64,000 nt of DNA from Actinomadura sp. NBRC 104425. Lineage in GTDB: Bacteria; Actinomycetota; Actinomycetes; Streptosporangiales; Streptosporangiaceae. A model generated the notes under the pieces. That model was not told the DNA's origin. It saw nothing but the letters and a program-made list of their open reading frames with translations, and did not search any database. Below are positions 47,053 to 57,775 of this stretch, one piece after another. Numbering within the stretch: the first letter of the stretch is position 1; each line of letters begins with the position of its first letter. The stretch lies in contig NZ_BSTN01000001.1 of the NCBI RefSeq assembly GCF_030269545.1, positions 327,204 to 391,203 of the forward strand. Direction: 5' to 3'. The position numbers were made by a program, and so were the translations under genes.

Positions 47053-47961
47053 TCAGACAACGGCGGCGCCCGGAACGGGGCCGTGAGCGCACAGCAGGGA
47101 GGCGGCGACGCCTGTCTCCCCCAGGGCCGCGGCAAGGTCGGCGGCGTGGCCGCCGGTCTCGGCGAGGAAGGCGCACGTCGGGCCCGAGCCGGAGACCAGC
47201 GCGCCCAGGGCGCCGAGTTCGAGGCCGGCGTCGAGGGTGCGGCGCAGCTCCGGCTTCAGCGACAGCGCGGCCGGTTGCAGGTCGTTGTGCAGGGCCGCGC
47301 CGAGCTCCTTGGCGTCGCCCGAGGCCAGGGCCGCGGCGAGCGCGTCGGACGCCTCGGGCGGCGGGACGCGGCGGCCCGCGCGCAGCCGGTCGCACTCGGC
47401 GTAGACGGCGGGCGTGGACAGGCCGCCGCGGGCGGTCGCGAACACCCAGTGGAACGTGCCCACGGTGGGCAGCGGGGTCAGCCGCTCGCCGCGGCCCAGG
47501 CCCACGGCCGTGCCGCCCAGCAGCGCGAACGGCACGTCGCTGCCAAGGCCCGCGGCCAGTTCCATCAGGTCGAGCCGTTCGTCTTCGTCCCACAGCCGGG
47601 CGCACGCCAGCAGCGCGGCGGCGGCGTCGGCGCTGCCGCCCGCCATGCCGCCCGCCACGGGGATCGCCTTGCGGATGTGCAGCGCCACGCGGGGTTCGAC
47701 GCCGAGCCGGGCCGCGACCAGCCGCGCCGCCCGCGCCGCGAGGTTGCCGTCGTCGACCGGGACGTCCTCGACCGGCACCGGCGACCCGGGCGCGGCCCGC
47801 ACCTCGATCCGCAGCCGGTCGGCGGGCTCGGCGGTCACCTCGTCGAACAGGGACACGGCGTGGAAGACGTTGACCAGGTCGTGGTAGCCGTCCTCGCGCG
47901 GCGGGCCCACGCTGAGCCGGACGTTGACCTTGGCGGGCGCCCGAACGGTAATGGCGGTCAC
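47053..47961 (-). CDS. ispE: 4-diphosphocytidyl-2-C-methyl-D-erythritol kinase IspE
   Basis: A 302-aa GHMP kinase of the MEP isoprenoid pathway. Seen: APAKVNVRLSVGPPREDGYHDL at the start, glycine-rich ATP loop PVAGGMAGGSADAAAALL, and SGSGPTCAFL near the end. It supplies isoprenoids, including undecaprenyl carriers used by the surface-polymer genes. GTG 47961. Adjacent to ksgA and rpf in the usual actinobacterial order, apart from an intervening GH26-like gene. Confidence 0.94.
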   Translation of the reverse strand: MTAITVRAPAKVNVRLSVGPPREDGYHDLVNVFHAVSLFDEVTAEPADRLRIEVRAAPGSPVPVEDVPVDDGNLAARAARLVAARLGVEPRVALHIRKAIPVAGGMAGGSADAAAALLACARLWDEDERLDLMELAAGLGSDVPFALLGGTAVGLGRGERLTPLPTVGTFHWVFATARGGLSTPAVYAECDRLRAGRRVPPPEASDALAAALASGDAKELGAALHNDLQPAALSLKPELRRTLDAGLELGALGALVSGSGPTCAFLAETGGHAADLAAALGETGVAASLLCAHGPVPGAAVV

Positions 47962-48027
47962 GGAACGACAACCCTATGCCAAACCCGATGCCGGGGAGCC
48001 CGCGCCGGATGAACCATGCCGCGCCCC

Positions 48028-49062
48028 TCAGCCGCCGCTGACCGGCAGGTTGCGCGGGTTGAAGTACGGGACGGTGGCGAACTCGCGCAGCGCCGAGACG
48101 GCGGGCCGGTCGCCGGTCACCGAGTACTTGCGGCGCTCGTCGCGCGGATCGGTGGCGTTCTCGTTGGAGTTGAAGTACACCACGGCCTTGACCTGCGGGT
48201 GCTGCAGCGTCTGGGCGGCCTTGCGCAGCCACTCGGCGCGCCGCTCGCCGTAGGAGCGCGGCACCCCGAACTCGGCCACCATGATCGGCTTGGGCCGGCC
48301 GCCGGCCCACTCCAGGAAGCCGCGGATCGGCTCGGACAGGTCCCGGTACTCGTAGTCGACGCCCGGGTAGACGTCGGCGCAGATCCAGTCCACCTGGTCG
48401 TCGCCGGGGTAGAACGGCTCGGCCGCGCCGGAGGCGAACCCGCCGGCGGTGGGGCACCACACCCACGCCACGTTGGCGACCTTCTCCTGGGCGAACAGGG
48501 TGCGGATGTGCTTCCAGGCGGCCACGTAGTCGCCCGCGGAGTGCACCTTGGTCTGCAGGCTCTCCTTGTCCATGTCGCGCTGCCAGCGCAGGAACACCGG
48601 CTTGCCGAGGGCCTTGACGGCGCGCGCCCGCTCCCGGATCAGCGCGTCGTGTTCGCCGCGGACGATCTCCCGGGTGTCGGTGCCGGACCAGGTGAGCAGC
48701 AGGTAGCGGGAGCTGCGCGCGACGGCGGTGTCGGTCTTGTCGGGGAACTGCGACTTCCAGCCGTGGAAGGTCTGCACGATGTCCAGGCTCCGGCCGAGCC
48801 CGCGCTCGAACCCGGTGACCGCCGCCATGCCGGGCCCGCCCGGCGCGTCGTCGGCGTCGGCGCCCTGGTCGGCGGGCGACACCCACGCGCCGAAGTACGC
48901 GCCCTTGCCGGGCGGCGTGGGGGCGACACCCGCCCGGGCGGTGGTGCTGATCTTGGGTGTGGTGACCGCGCCGCTGCTATCGCACCCGGCCGCGACCGCC
49001 GTCACGGCCAGAGCCGCCGCGGGCGCCAGGGCCCGCGCCGCCCGCGAACGCGCCTTCAACAT
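48028..49062 (-). CDS. GH26-like secreted lipoprotein with altered catalytic motif
   Basis: A 344-aa lipoprotein: lipobox AAGC with Cys27, then a beta-mannanase-like (GH26) barrel ([46 protein letters not shown]). In classic GH26 the acid/base sits in R..HEMN; here the position reads RWQRDMD, so the usual His-Glu is Arg-Asp, while the nucleophile Glu in AEFG is kept. It may be an unusual or inactive glycosidase. ATG 49062 sits close (three bases) after GGAGGAAC; ATG 49077 is an alternative. It overlaps ksgA's 3' end by 86 bases in another frame. Confidence 0.7.
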   Translation of the reverse strand: MLKARSRAARALAPAAALAVTAVAAGCDSSGAVTTPKISTTARAGVAPTPPGKGAYFGAWVSPADQGADADDAPGGPGMAAVTGFERGLGRSLDIVQTFHGWKSQFPDKTDTAVARSSRYLLLTWSGTDTREIVRGEHDALIRERARAVKALGKPVFLRWQRDMDKESLQTKVHSAGDYVAAWKHIRTLFAQEKVANVAWVWCPTAGGFASGAAEPFYPGDDQVDWICADVYPGVDYEYRDLSEPIRGFLEWAGGRPKPIMVAEFGVPRSYGERRAEWLRKAAQTLQHPQVKAVVYFNSNENATDPRDERRKYSVTGDRPAVSALREFATVPYFNPRNLPVSGG

Positions 49063-49975
49063 GTTCCTCCGCCTCATTCCGGTTACGTCCGGTCGTCCGG
49101 TCGCCCGCCGGTTCCGGTCCGCCTCCAGGACCATACTGGGCAAGCCTGGCGAAGGCGGCCACGTCCAGAGCTTCGCCCCGGGTTCGCGGGTCGATGCCCG
49201 CCGCGCGCAGCGCCCGTTCGGCCGCGTCGGGGCCTGCGGCCCATCCCGAAAGCGCGGCCCGCAGCGTCTTGCGGCGCTGCGCGAAGGCCGCGTCGATCAC
49301 CGCGAACACCTCCTCGCGGGTGGCGGTGGTGGGCGGCGGGTCGCGGCGTTCGAACGCCACCAGGCCCGAGTCGACGTTCGGCACCGGCCAGAACACCGTG
49401 CGGCCCACCGGCCCGGCGCGGCGCGCCTCCCCGAACCAGGCCAGCTTCACCGACGGCACGCCGTAGATCTTGCTGCCCGGCGCCGCCGTCATCCGGTCGG
49501 CGACCTCGGCCTGCACCATCACCAGCGCGCGCCGCAGCGACGGCAGCGCGGCCAGCAGGTGCAGCACCACGGGCACGGCCACGTTGTAGGGCAGGTTGGC
49601 GACCAGCGCGGTCGGCTCGGGCCCGGGCGGGCGGGTCAGCCGCAGCGCGTCGGCGTTGACGACCTCCAGCCGGTCGGCCAGGCCGGGCGCGCGCTCGGCG
49701 ACCGTGCCGGGCAGCGCCTCGGCCAGCACCGGGTCGATCTCCACGGCCACGACCCGGCGCACCGCCGGCAGCAGCGCCAGCGTCAGCGAGCCGAGCCCCG
49801 GCCCCACCTCGATCACCACGTCGTCGGACGTCACCTCGGCGGCGCGGACGATCCGCCGCACCGTGTTGCCGTCGACGACGAAGTTCTGCCCGAGCGTCTT
49901 GGTCGGCCGCACGCCGAGCCGTCCGGCCAGCTCGCGGATGTCCGCCGGGCCCAGCAGCGCTTCGCAGTCCCCCAC
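48977..49975 (-). CDS. rsmA: 16S rRNA (A1518/A1519) dimethyltransferase KsgA/RsmA
   Basis: A 332-aa rRNA methyltransferase with a complete core: [24 protein letters not shown], and catalytic NLPYN. The expected end is near FARLAQY (about residue 276); the frame then runs about 55 residues further with Gly/Arg-rich, low-complexity sequence into the downstream gene. This tail may be an artefact of an indel or a true extension. GTG 49975 matches the family N-terminus; GTG 50008 is an alternative. Confidence 0.93.
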   Translation of the reverse strand: MGDCEALLGPADIRELAGRLGVRPTKTLGQNFVVDGNTVRRIVRAAEVTSDDVVIEVGPGLGSLTLALLPAVRRVVAVEIDPVLAEALPGTVAERAPGLADRLEVVNADALRLTRPPGPEPTALVANLPYNVAVPVVLHLLAALPSLRRALVMVQAEVADRMTAAPGSKIYGVPSVKLAWFGEARRAGPVGRTVFWPVPNVDSGLVAFERRDPPPTTATREEVFAVIDAAFAQRRKTLRAALSGWAAGPDAAERALRAAGIDPRTRGEALDVAAFARLAQYGPGGGPEPAGDRTTGRNRNEAEEHVEGAFAGGAGPGARGGSGRDGGRGRVR

Positions 49976-50027
49976 CCGTCCAGTGTCCCAGTGTTCGCGG
50001 CGGCTCACGCCACGCACGGGGACGCGA

Positions 50028-50044
50028 CCGCCCGCTCAGGGCGG
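50028..50044 (-). terminator. hairpin after the Rpf-type gene
   Basis: CCGCCC (50028-50033) and GGGCGG (50039-50044) form a short stem just after the stop codon. Weak, no T-run. Confidence 0.35.
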
Positions 50045-50048
50045 GGGT

Positions 50049-50852
50049 TCAGGAGAACAGGCGGCTTCCGCAGTTGGGCCACTGCCCCTGCCAGCGGCCG
50101 TTCACCTTGTTGTAGAGCAGCTGGGCGCGGTAGGTCTGCTCGGCGGCGCTGGCGTCGCTGGGCTTGCCGGTGCCGCCGACCGACGTCCACGTCTGGATGG
50201 AGAACTGGTACAGCCCGTAGTACCCGGCCGGGTTGACGGCCTTGGGGTTGCCGCCGGACTCGCACTTGGCGAGCGCCGCCCAGTTCAGCCGGGCGGCCGC
50301 GCCGACGCCGCTGGGCTTGGGGCCGACCCCGATGATCTGCGTCACCGGCTTGCGCTTGACCTTCTGCGCCAGCACGATCTTGACCTTCTTGCCGCGCCGC
50401 TTGGCGTAGGCGGTCTGCACGACCTTCAGTCCGTCCCGGCCCTTGCGCAGCACCTTCTCGCTGAACGGCGGCACCGACGACGACTTCTTGCGGACGACAG
50501 GGGCGGGCACCTTGACCGTCGTGGTCACCGGCTTGGACAGCAGCCGCCTGATCTTGATGGTGTCGCCGGCCTGGGCGGTCCTGGGCGGCGACACCAGGTC
50601 GTAGGGGCCCAGCGTGACCTTGGCCTGGGCGAGCACCTCGTCGACGGTCGTACCGGTCGTCATGGCCGTGGTCTTCTTGCCGTCCACCACGATCACGACC
50701 TTGCGCGCGGGCGGGGCGCTGGTGCGCGGGGCGTCCGCGACGGCGGCGGTGTTGCGCGGCGCGGGCTTGTCATCGCCGCCGCAACCGGCCGCCAGCGCGA
50801 GGGGCACCGTCAGGAGCACGCAGAACGCCGAGATACGGGGGGAACGACGCAC
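50049..50852 (-). CDS. RpfB-like resuscitation-promoting factor (YabE/G5/transglycosylase-like) lipoprotein
   Basis: A 267-aa secreted lipoprotein (lipobox LAAGC, Cys24) with a ubiquitin-like DUF348 domain (about 50-110), a G5-like segment (about 115-180: VLRKGRDGLKVVQTAY) and a C-terminal Rpf lytic domain (about 190-267: WAALAKCESGGNPKAVNPAGYYGLYQFSIQTWTSVGG) containing the catalytic Glu. It cleaves peptidoglycan and aids regrowth. Domain order and place beside ksgA and tatD match actinobacterial RpfB, but with a single DUF348 rather than three. GTG 50852 follows GGAGG. Confidence 0.88.
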   Translation of the reverse strand: MRRSPRISAFCVLLTVPLALAAGCGGDDKPAPRNTAAVADAPRTSAPPARKVVIVVDGKKTTAMTTGTTVDEVLAQAKVTLGPYDLVSPPRTAQAGDTIKIRRLLSKPVTTTVKVPAPVVRKKSSSVPPFSEKVLRKGRDGLKVVQTAYAKRRGKKVKIVLAQKVKRKPVTQIIGVGPKPSGVGAAARLNWAALAKCESGGNPKAVNPAGYYGLYQFSIQTWTSVGGTGKPSDASAAEQTYRAQLLYNKVNGRWQGQWPNCGSRLFS

Positions 50853-51078
50853 CTAATCCTCCAGCTACGCCAAGGGGGCGCCGAGGCATACAAAGGGCCC
50901 GGCCGACGGCGCAGCACATTAGAGCCACCCGACCACCCTCCGCCACCACAACGGCAGATGTGACGGCCGATGACATAGCGGACGACCGGTCAGGCGGCGC
51001 CCGGAACCCGGAGGATCGAGCACACAGGACGGGAAAGGGCCGCCGATTCCAGACCGGAGCGTTCAGGCCGGGGGCGGA

Positions 51079-51909
51079 TCACCAGGGGCCGAAGACGCGT
51101 TCCCCGGTCGCGGCGATCGCGGCGCACAGCTCGTCGGCGTCCATGCCCTTGACCTCGGCCATGAAGCGGACGGTGTGCGGGATCAGGTACGAGGAGTTCG
51201 GCTTGCCGCGGTGCGGGACGGGCGTCAGGAACGGCGCATCGGTCTCCACCAGCAGCAGGTCCGCCGGGGCCGCCCGCAGGGCCTCGCGCAGCGGCTCGGC
51301 GTTCTTGAACGTCACGTTGCCGGCGAAGCTCATCACGTAACCACGGTCGGCGCACTCCTTGGCCATGGCGGCGTCCCCGGAGAAGCAGTGGAACACCACT
51401 TTCTCAGGGGCGCCCTCCTCGCGCAGGATGCGCAGCACGTCGTCATGGGCCTCGCGGTCGTGGATCACCAGCGCCTTGCCGGTGCGCTTGGCGATGTCGA
51501 TGTGCGCGCGGAACGAGCGGTGCTGGTCGTCCTTGGGGGCCCAGTCGCGGTAGTAGTCCAGGCCTGTCTCCCCCACCGCCCGCACCCGGGGCAGCGCGGC
51601 CAGCTCGGCGACGTCGTCGAGCACCGCGTCGCTGACGCCCGTGGTCTCGTTCGGGTGGATCGCCACGCCCGCGTACACGTCGTCGTGCTCGGCGGCGACG
51701 TCGGCGGCGAAGCGCGAGGACGCCAGGTCGCAGCCGATGGTGACGATCCGGGTGACGCCCACCGCCTTGGCCGCGGCCAGCGCCTCCTCCACCGGGACGT
51801 CCAGCATGTCCAAATGGCAGTGGCTGTCGAAGACGTGGACCGGCAGCGGGTCGGGAAGCGGGGGGAACCGCTCCGCCGCGTAGCCGTCGGACCTGCCGGA
51901 TTCGCTCAC
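51079..51909 (-). CDS. tatD: TatD-family DNase/metal-dependent hydrolase
   Basis: A 276-aa TIM-barrel hydrolase. Metal-site motifs: FDSHCHLDM, VGETGLDYYRD, VIHDREAHDD, FHCFSGD and LLVETDAPFLTP. Roles in DNA repair/degradation are established in other bacteria. GTG 51909 is chosen because of GGAAGG upstream; the long open frame to 52116 is not credible. The preceding 226 bases carry no gene that I can support. Confidence 0.93.
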   Translation of the reverse strand: MSESGRSDGYAAERFPPLPDPLPVHVFDSHCHLDMLDVPVEEALAAAKAVGVTRIVTIGCDLASSRFAADVAAEHDDVYAGVAIHPNETTGVSDAVLDDVAELAALPRVRAVGETGLDYYRDWAPKDDQHRSFRAHIDIAKRTGKALVIHDREAHDDVLRILREEGAPEKVVFHCFSGDAAMAKECADRGYVMSFAGNVTFKNAEPLREALRAAPADLLLVETDAPFLTPVPHRGKPNSSYLIPHTVRFMAEVKGMDADELCAAIAATGERVFGPW

Positions 51910-52102
51910 TGCCCACCTTCCATCGCACCGTTCCTCGCCGAAGGGACGAGGCCGCGCTTTCAAGACTACGGGCCCAGCCGGACGCGTTCGACCCCGGTGG
52001 CACGGTGTTGGACGGCCCTTTGGGCCCGGTTCGCCGTGCCGTTCCGCGTTCAGCCGATAACCTGCGGGAGGCCCGGACCCGGACGCGGAGAGCAGCAGCC
52101 AC

Positions 52103-53707
52103 ATGACCGAGACCACGATGCGTGAGACGGCCGCCCCGACGAGCGCGTCAGAGGGGCGGTCGCGCGGACGGTGGCGGCGACCGCTTGCGTGGACGCGGCG
52201 GCTGTCCTCGCGGCGGCGCGCGGTGCTGCTGTCGGTGTTCGTGGCGGCGTGCGCGGTGCTGGCGCAGTGGGTGCTGATGGTGCCGCCGCTGTACTTCGAC
52301 CCGTACTACGTGTGGGAGGCGGCCCGGCACTGGCCGGACATCCCGCTGGACCAGTGGCCGTTCAGCGAGGTCCCGCACCAGGTGACGCGGATCGGGCTGG
52401 TGCTGCCCGCCCGGCTGGTCATGGAGGTGCTGGGGCAGGGGCAGGCGGCCTACTTCACGGTCGCGGCGGCGGGCGGCTGCCTGTTCTTCGTCGGCTGCTA
52501 CCTGGTGGTGCGGTCGCTGTTCGGGGACGCGGCCGGGGTGGCGGCCGCGCTGCTGATGCTCATCCACCCGTTCTTCACGATCACCAACCCGTTCGGCCAC
52601 GAGATCACCTGGTCGACCGGGGTGATGCTGCCGGACATGCCCGGGGCCGGGCTGTTCGCGATCGGGATGGCCGCTCTGGTCACGGCGAGCCGCCGGACGG
52701 GGCGGGCGCAGACCCGGCTGCTGCTGGCCGCGGGGTTCTTGCTGGGGTCCTCGTTCCTGGTCCGCGAGTTCCTGGCGTTCCTGTTCCTGCCGATCCCGCT
52801 GTACCTGTGGCTCCTGCGGATCCCGTGGCGCCGCAACATCGTGGTGGGCGCGCCGATGGTCGCGGTCCTGGCGTTCAACCTGGTGCACAACGCGCTGGTG
52901 TGGGGCAACCCGATGGCGGGGCTACGGTCGGCGGCCGGGCACGGCGGGGAGCCCAACGAGCCGGTGACGCGGCCCTGGGCGGCGGGCTCGTTCCCCCGCG
53001 CCATGGAGGACTGGCACTGGCTCGGCGTGATCTTCCTGGTGGCGCTCGGCCTGACCGTCGTGGGCTGGGCGGTGACCCGGGACCGGCGGCTGGCGCTGGT
53101 GCTGGTGTGGTTCCTGGCGCTGTGCGTGCCGATCACGCTGCTGTCCGGGGTGATCGACCCGCACGACATCTCGCTGCGGGGCTGGCTGGTGCGCTACTGG
53201 TTCTCGGTGCTGCCCGCCCTGCTGGCGGGCGGTTTCGGCGCGCTCATCCTGCTGGCGCGGCGGCTGCCCGCGGGGGCCGCCCGGTTCCGCAGGGCGGGCG
53301 GCGTCGCCGCGGCCGTGCTGGCGGCGGCGTACACGATGACGGCCGTGCAGGCCGTGCCCGACCTGCCGCGCGACCGCGCCTGGAACGAGCTGCGGGTCTG
53401 GCTCGCCGGCCATGACGACATCCCGGTGATCTGGGCCGACCGGCGCCTGGCGCAGACCATGACGTTCTACACCCGCTCCATGTGGGGCGACGTGCAGTGG
53501 CACGGCCGGATCCGCGACTTCGAGCACTACACCCAGGCCCTGCCGGCGGGCGCCTACCAGGCCCCCATGCTCTACACGCACTGGCGCGGCATGGAGTCGC
53601 AGATCGCCGCCGGGTATCGGCCGGGCCCGCAGAACGGGTGGCGGCTGCTATGGCGTTCATCCGACGGCGTACTGGAGATCTGGGACCACTCCGGCCGCTA
53701 CAGCTGA
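52103..53707 (+). CDS. multi-span GT-C-like membrane protein, glycosyltransferase candidate
   Basis: A 534-aa protein with about 11 membrane helices (from residue 40) and an extracytoplasmic first loop with FDPYYVWEAARHWPDI, the acidic-residue pattern of GT-C glycosyltransferases that use polyprenyl-phosphate sugars. Soluble C-terminal region about 430-534 (VIWADRRLAQTMTFYTRS) faces outside. Target unknown. ATG 52103 after GGAGAG. Converges with the next gene, 14 bases apart. Confidence 0.65.
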   Translation: MTETTMRETAAPTSASEGRSRGRWRRPLAWTRRLSSRRRAVLLSVFVAACAVLAQWVLMVPPLYFDPYYVWEAARHWPDIPLDQWPFSEVPHQVTRIGLVLPARLVMEVLGQGQAAYFTVAAAGGCLFFVGCYLVVRSLFGDAAGVAAALLMLIHPFFTITNPFGHEITWSTGVMLPDMPGAGLFAIGMAALVTASRRTGRAQTRLLLAAGFLLGSSFLVREFLAFLFLPIPLYLWLLRIPWRRNIVVGAPMVAVLAFNLVHNALVWGNPMAGLRSAAGHGGEPNEPVTRPWAAGSFPRAMEDWHWLGVIFLVALGLTVVGWAVTRDRRLALVLVWFLALCVPITLLSGVIDPHDISLRGWLVRYWFSVLPALLAGGFGALILLARRLPAGAARFRRAGGVAAAVLAAAYTMTAVQAVPDLPRDRAWNELRVWLAGHDDIPVIWADRRLAQTMTFYTRSMWGDVQWHGRIRDFEHYTQALPAGAYQAPMLYTHWRGMESQIAAGYRPGPQNGWRLLWRSSDGVLEIWDHSGRYS

Positions 53708-53721
53708 CCCCCGCGGGCCGC

Positions 53722-55515
53722 TCACTTGTGGGCGGCGCTCGGCGAGGGGCGCTGCCAGGCGACCCAGTCGCCCTCGGCGGTGCGGTGCTTGGCCACGACA
53801 CGCCATCCGGGCGGCGCGGTGCGCCAGGTGGCGGACGCCGACGTGCTCTTGTCCCACGCCAGGATCACCAGCTCCACGTCGGTGGGCGGCGCCTGGTTGA
53901 GGCCGTCGAAGCCGCGCACCTCGGTCCACCACACCCAGTACAACTGCGGCAGCCGGATCTTCCAGGCGACCGACCAGTCGATCGCCACGGTGCGCTGCTC
54001 GCGCGGGTCGGCGATCTGCCGCAGGTCGGTCATCGCGGTGTAGTCGCGCACCAGCGGCCGGGCGATGTACCGGGTGGCGGTGACGTTCATGGCCAGGTGC
54101 AGGCCCATGAACAGCACGGCGAGCGTCAGGTACCCGTACCTGGGCACCTGGACCGCCAGCAGCGCCGCGGCGAGCAGCGCCAGACCGGCGAACGTGGCGG
54201 GCCACAGCCGGAACTCGTTCCAGTTCCAGGTCAGGAACGACGGCTCGGGGAAGTCGTACTGGTTGAAGGCGTAGGTGGTGAGCCGGTCCCCCGCGTACCA
54301 CTGGACGATCCAGGCGGTCAGCAGGGCCAGCCCGGCCGCCGCCCCCGCCGCGGCCAGCACGTCCCTGCGGGACGCGCGCAGCACGAACGCCGCCCCCACC
54401 GCGAACAGGATCGGCACCACGCACGCCAGGTAGCGCCCGTAGGCGTAGTTGCCCACGCGGTACTCGTCCGGCAGCGCCGCCGACGTGGCCAGTGCGATGC
54501 CCACCAGCAGCGCGAGCAGGGCCAGGGCCAGGGCGCGCAGCCGCGGCGGCGTGCCCCGGCGGACGGCCACCGCCGCCGTCACCACCAGGCCGACGCCCGC
54601 CAGGCCGCCCGTGACCGCGATCTGGTACCAGAGCTGGCCCGTGCCCAGCGACAGCATCCACCCCCAGCCGTCGACGGTGGTGAGCCGCTGCACGACGTTG
54701 GCCTCGAGGTTGTTGTCCCCGTGGGGGTACATGTGCGGCAGCAGGTAGCCGTTGAGCATCGTCCCCGCCGCGGTGGCGGCCACCGGCGGCAGCACGCCCA
54801 GGGCCGTGGCGCGCCAGGGCCGCCAGCGCAACACGGCGACCAGGCCGACCAGGCCCACGTGCACCAGCAGGACGATGATGCCGCGCGTGTGGGTCGTGTA
54901 GGCGTAGGCGGCCAGCAGCCCCGCGCCCGCCCCGTACAGCGTCGTCCGGGCCGTGGAGCCCTCGGAGGTCAGCCACGAGTGCGCGAGCAGCAGCCAGCCG
55001 AGCAGCACCACCGGCAGCACCGCGTCGGTCAGCACGAACTCGGCGAAGAACACGACGGCGGGGATGAGCGCGGTGGCGTGCGCCAGCGCGTACGCCCGGC
55101 GCCGCGACAGCCCAAGGCGGCGCAGCAGGACGAAGGACAGCGGCAACATGCCCGCGCTGACCAGCGCGTTGATGCCGATGCACAGGCGGTAGACGGAGAC
55201 CGGCTCGTCGGCCAGCCAGTACGCCGGCATCAGCAGCAGCGGATAGCCGCCGCGGTAGATCGTGCTCCAGGACAGGTCGGCGTCGGGGCCGCCGGTCAGC
55301 ACCCGGGCGGCGAACAGGTAGCCGGTCTCGTCGGGGGTGGCGACCGGCATGGTCTGCCCCGAGGCGAGCCACAGCCGCACCGCCACCTGCCCCAGCCAGC
55401 CGAGCAGGAGAAGCGCTTTCCAGCCGCGCAGCCGACGCGCCGCCCGCACGGCCCGGGGCCCCGCGGAGCGGACCGGTGTGCGCGCGACCGGAAGCGTCGC
55501 CGTCTGCGGACCCAT
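53722..55515 (-). CDS. multi-span GT-C-like membrane protein, second copy
   Basis: A 597-aa protein with about 12 membrane helices; the first outer loop has ATPDETGYLFAARVL, with a DE pair that resembles the GT39/GT-C catalytic acid. The C-terminal domain (about 470-597) is soluble. It is related in layout to the 52103 and 57776 genes. ATG 55515, just after an in-frame GTG. A 21-base tandem repeat array lies upstream, so its expression may be affected by repeat number. Confidence 0.65.
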   Translation of the reverse strand: MGPQTATLPVARTPVRSAGPRAVRAARRLRGWKALLLLGWLGQVAVRLWLASGQTMPVATPDETGYLFAARVLTGGPDADLSWSTIYRGGYPLLLMPAYWLADEPVSVYRLCIGINALVSAGMLPLSFVLLRRLGLSRRRAYALAHATALIPAVVFFAEFVLTDAVLPVVLLGWLLLAHSWLTSEGSTARTTLYGAGAGLLAAYAYTTHTRGIIVLLVHVGLVGLVAVLRWRPWRATALGVLPPVAATAAGTMLNGYLLPHMYPHGDNNLEANVVQRLTTVDGWGWMLSLGTGQLWYQIAVTGGLAGVGLVVTAAVAVRRGTPPRLRALALALLALLVGIALATSAALPDEYRVGNYAYGRYLACVVPILFAVGAAFVLRASRRDVLAAAGAAAGLALLTAWIVQWYAGDRLTTYAFNQYDFPEPSFLTWNWNEFRLWPATFAGLALLAAALLAVQVPRYGYLTLAVLFMGLHLAMNVTATRYIARPLVRDYTAMTDLRQIADPREQRTVAIDWSVAWKIRLPQLYWVWWTEVRGFDGLNQAPPTDVELVILAWDKSTSASATWRTAPPGWRVVAKHRTAEGDWVAWQRPSPSAAHK

Positions 55516-55518
55516 CAC

Positions 55519-55850
55519 AGCGCGCCGGGACGGTCGCCGGGATCCACGGGTGGATGATCCATCGCCGAGTCAGCCTGTCACAATCCGGCAGTCAAGGCGT
55601 ACACGGGCAGAAAACGCTCAGCCGATTCTCGGAATCCGGCGCGGGACTCTCGCAATCCGGCGCGGGACTCTCGCAATCCGGCGCGGGACTCTCGCAATCC
55701 GGCGCGGGACGCGACATGCCGGTCACGCTGCGCCACGGTGCGGGGGCGTACGGGTTCGCGGGATGACATGACGTTGCGCTTTCGGCGGTCCAGCGGTGCG
55801 ACGGGACGCGATCGGACGGCCGGGCGGCGGGACGCTCCGGCCGGATCGTG
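55519..55850. other. intergenic region with the tandem repeat array
   Basis: Apart from the 21-base repeats and a related ACAATCCGGCAG at 55578, I see no gene; the open frames crossing the repeats are products of their period. Promoter for the 53722-55515 gene should be within 55520-55630. Confidence 0.45.
55633..55711. repeat. 21-bp tandem repeat array (about four units)
   Basis: Units AATCCGGCGCGGGACTCTCG (plus C, 21 bases) start at 55633, 55654 and 55675; the fourth, at 55696, is cut after 15 bases. Each holds an imperfect dyad GCGGGACTCTCGC. The unit is a multiple of three bases and about two helical turns. It sits 118-195 bases upstream of the membrane-glycosyltransferase gene on the minus strand. 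Most likely a variable-number repeat or regulator-binding array. Confidence 0.8.
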
Positions 55851-57335
<1,485 letters not shown>

Positions 57336-57775
57336 ACGATCTCCTTCGTTACCCCTGGTGACCGTCTGCGGTATTTTCCACTAATCTCGTCATGTCCCGC
57401 CGGGCGGCCCGTCCAACGCAATGATGCCTGCCCGGGAGGGGCGTTGCGCGCCGCTCCCACCAAGAGCGCCCGTATCGTGTTGCGCACTTGCTACCCGAAC
57501 ACCCGCTCCATCACGGCCGCGGGCGGCAGGCTAGAGGGGACAAGCATACGGGCACCGCGGTCCGGCGGGGGCGGGTCGGCCGTGCCGCGGCACGGCTCGA
57601 TGACGCGGCGAGGGTGTGCCGCCGAACGGGGTACCGGCGACGGACAACGAGTGGGAGGTGCGGCCGTGGCGGGAATCGCGGCGCGGGGCACGATGCTCGG
57701 ACAGGACGCGGAGAGCACGCGGTCCGGAGGGGCGGCGCTTGCGGGGGCGCGGCCGGACGGCTCCGGAGTCGGCGA
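57336..57775. other. divergent promoter region, no certain gene
   Basis: A 440-base gap between the divergent GT2 and GT-C-like genes. A small plus-strand frame (57600-57779, 59 codons, overlapping the next start as GTGA) is open but matches nothing I know. The region near 57340-57400 is locally AT-richer (GGTATTTTCCACTAATC), which suits promoters for one or both genes. Confidence 0.4.

Noticed and set aside
50853..51078. c-di-AMP riboswitch upstream of the Rpf-type gene
   Set aside because: Expected in actinobacteria before some rpf genes, but I found none of the conserved segments on the minus strand here; the leader is short and starts with GGAGG near the GTG.
55633..55711. CRISPR-like array
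   Set aside because: Repeats are directly adjacent with no spacers, and no cas genes are present.
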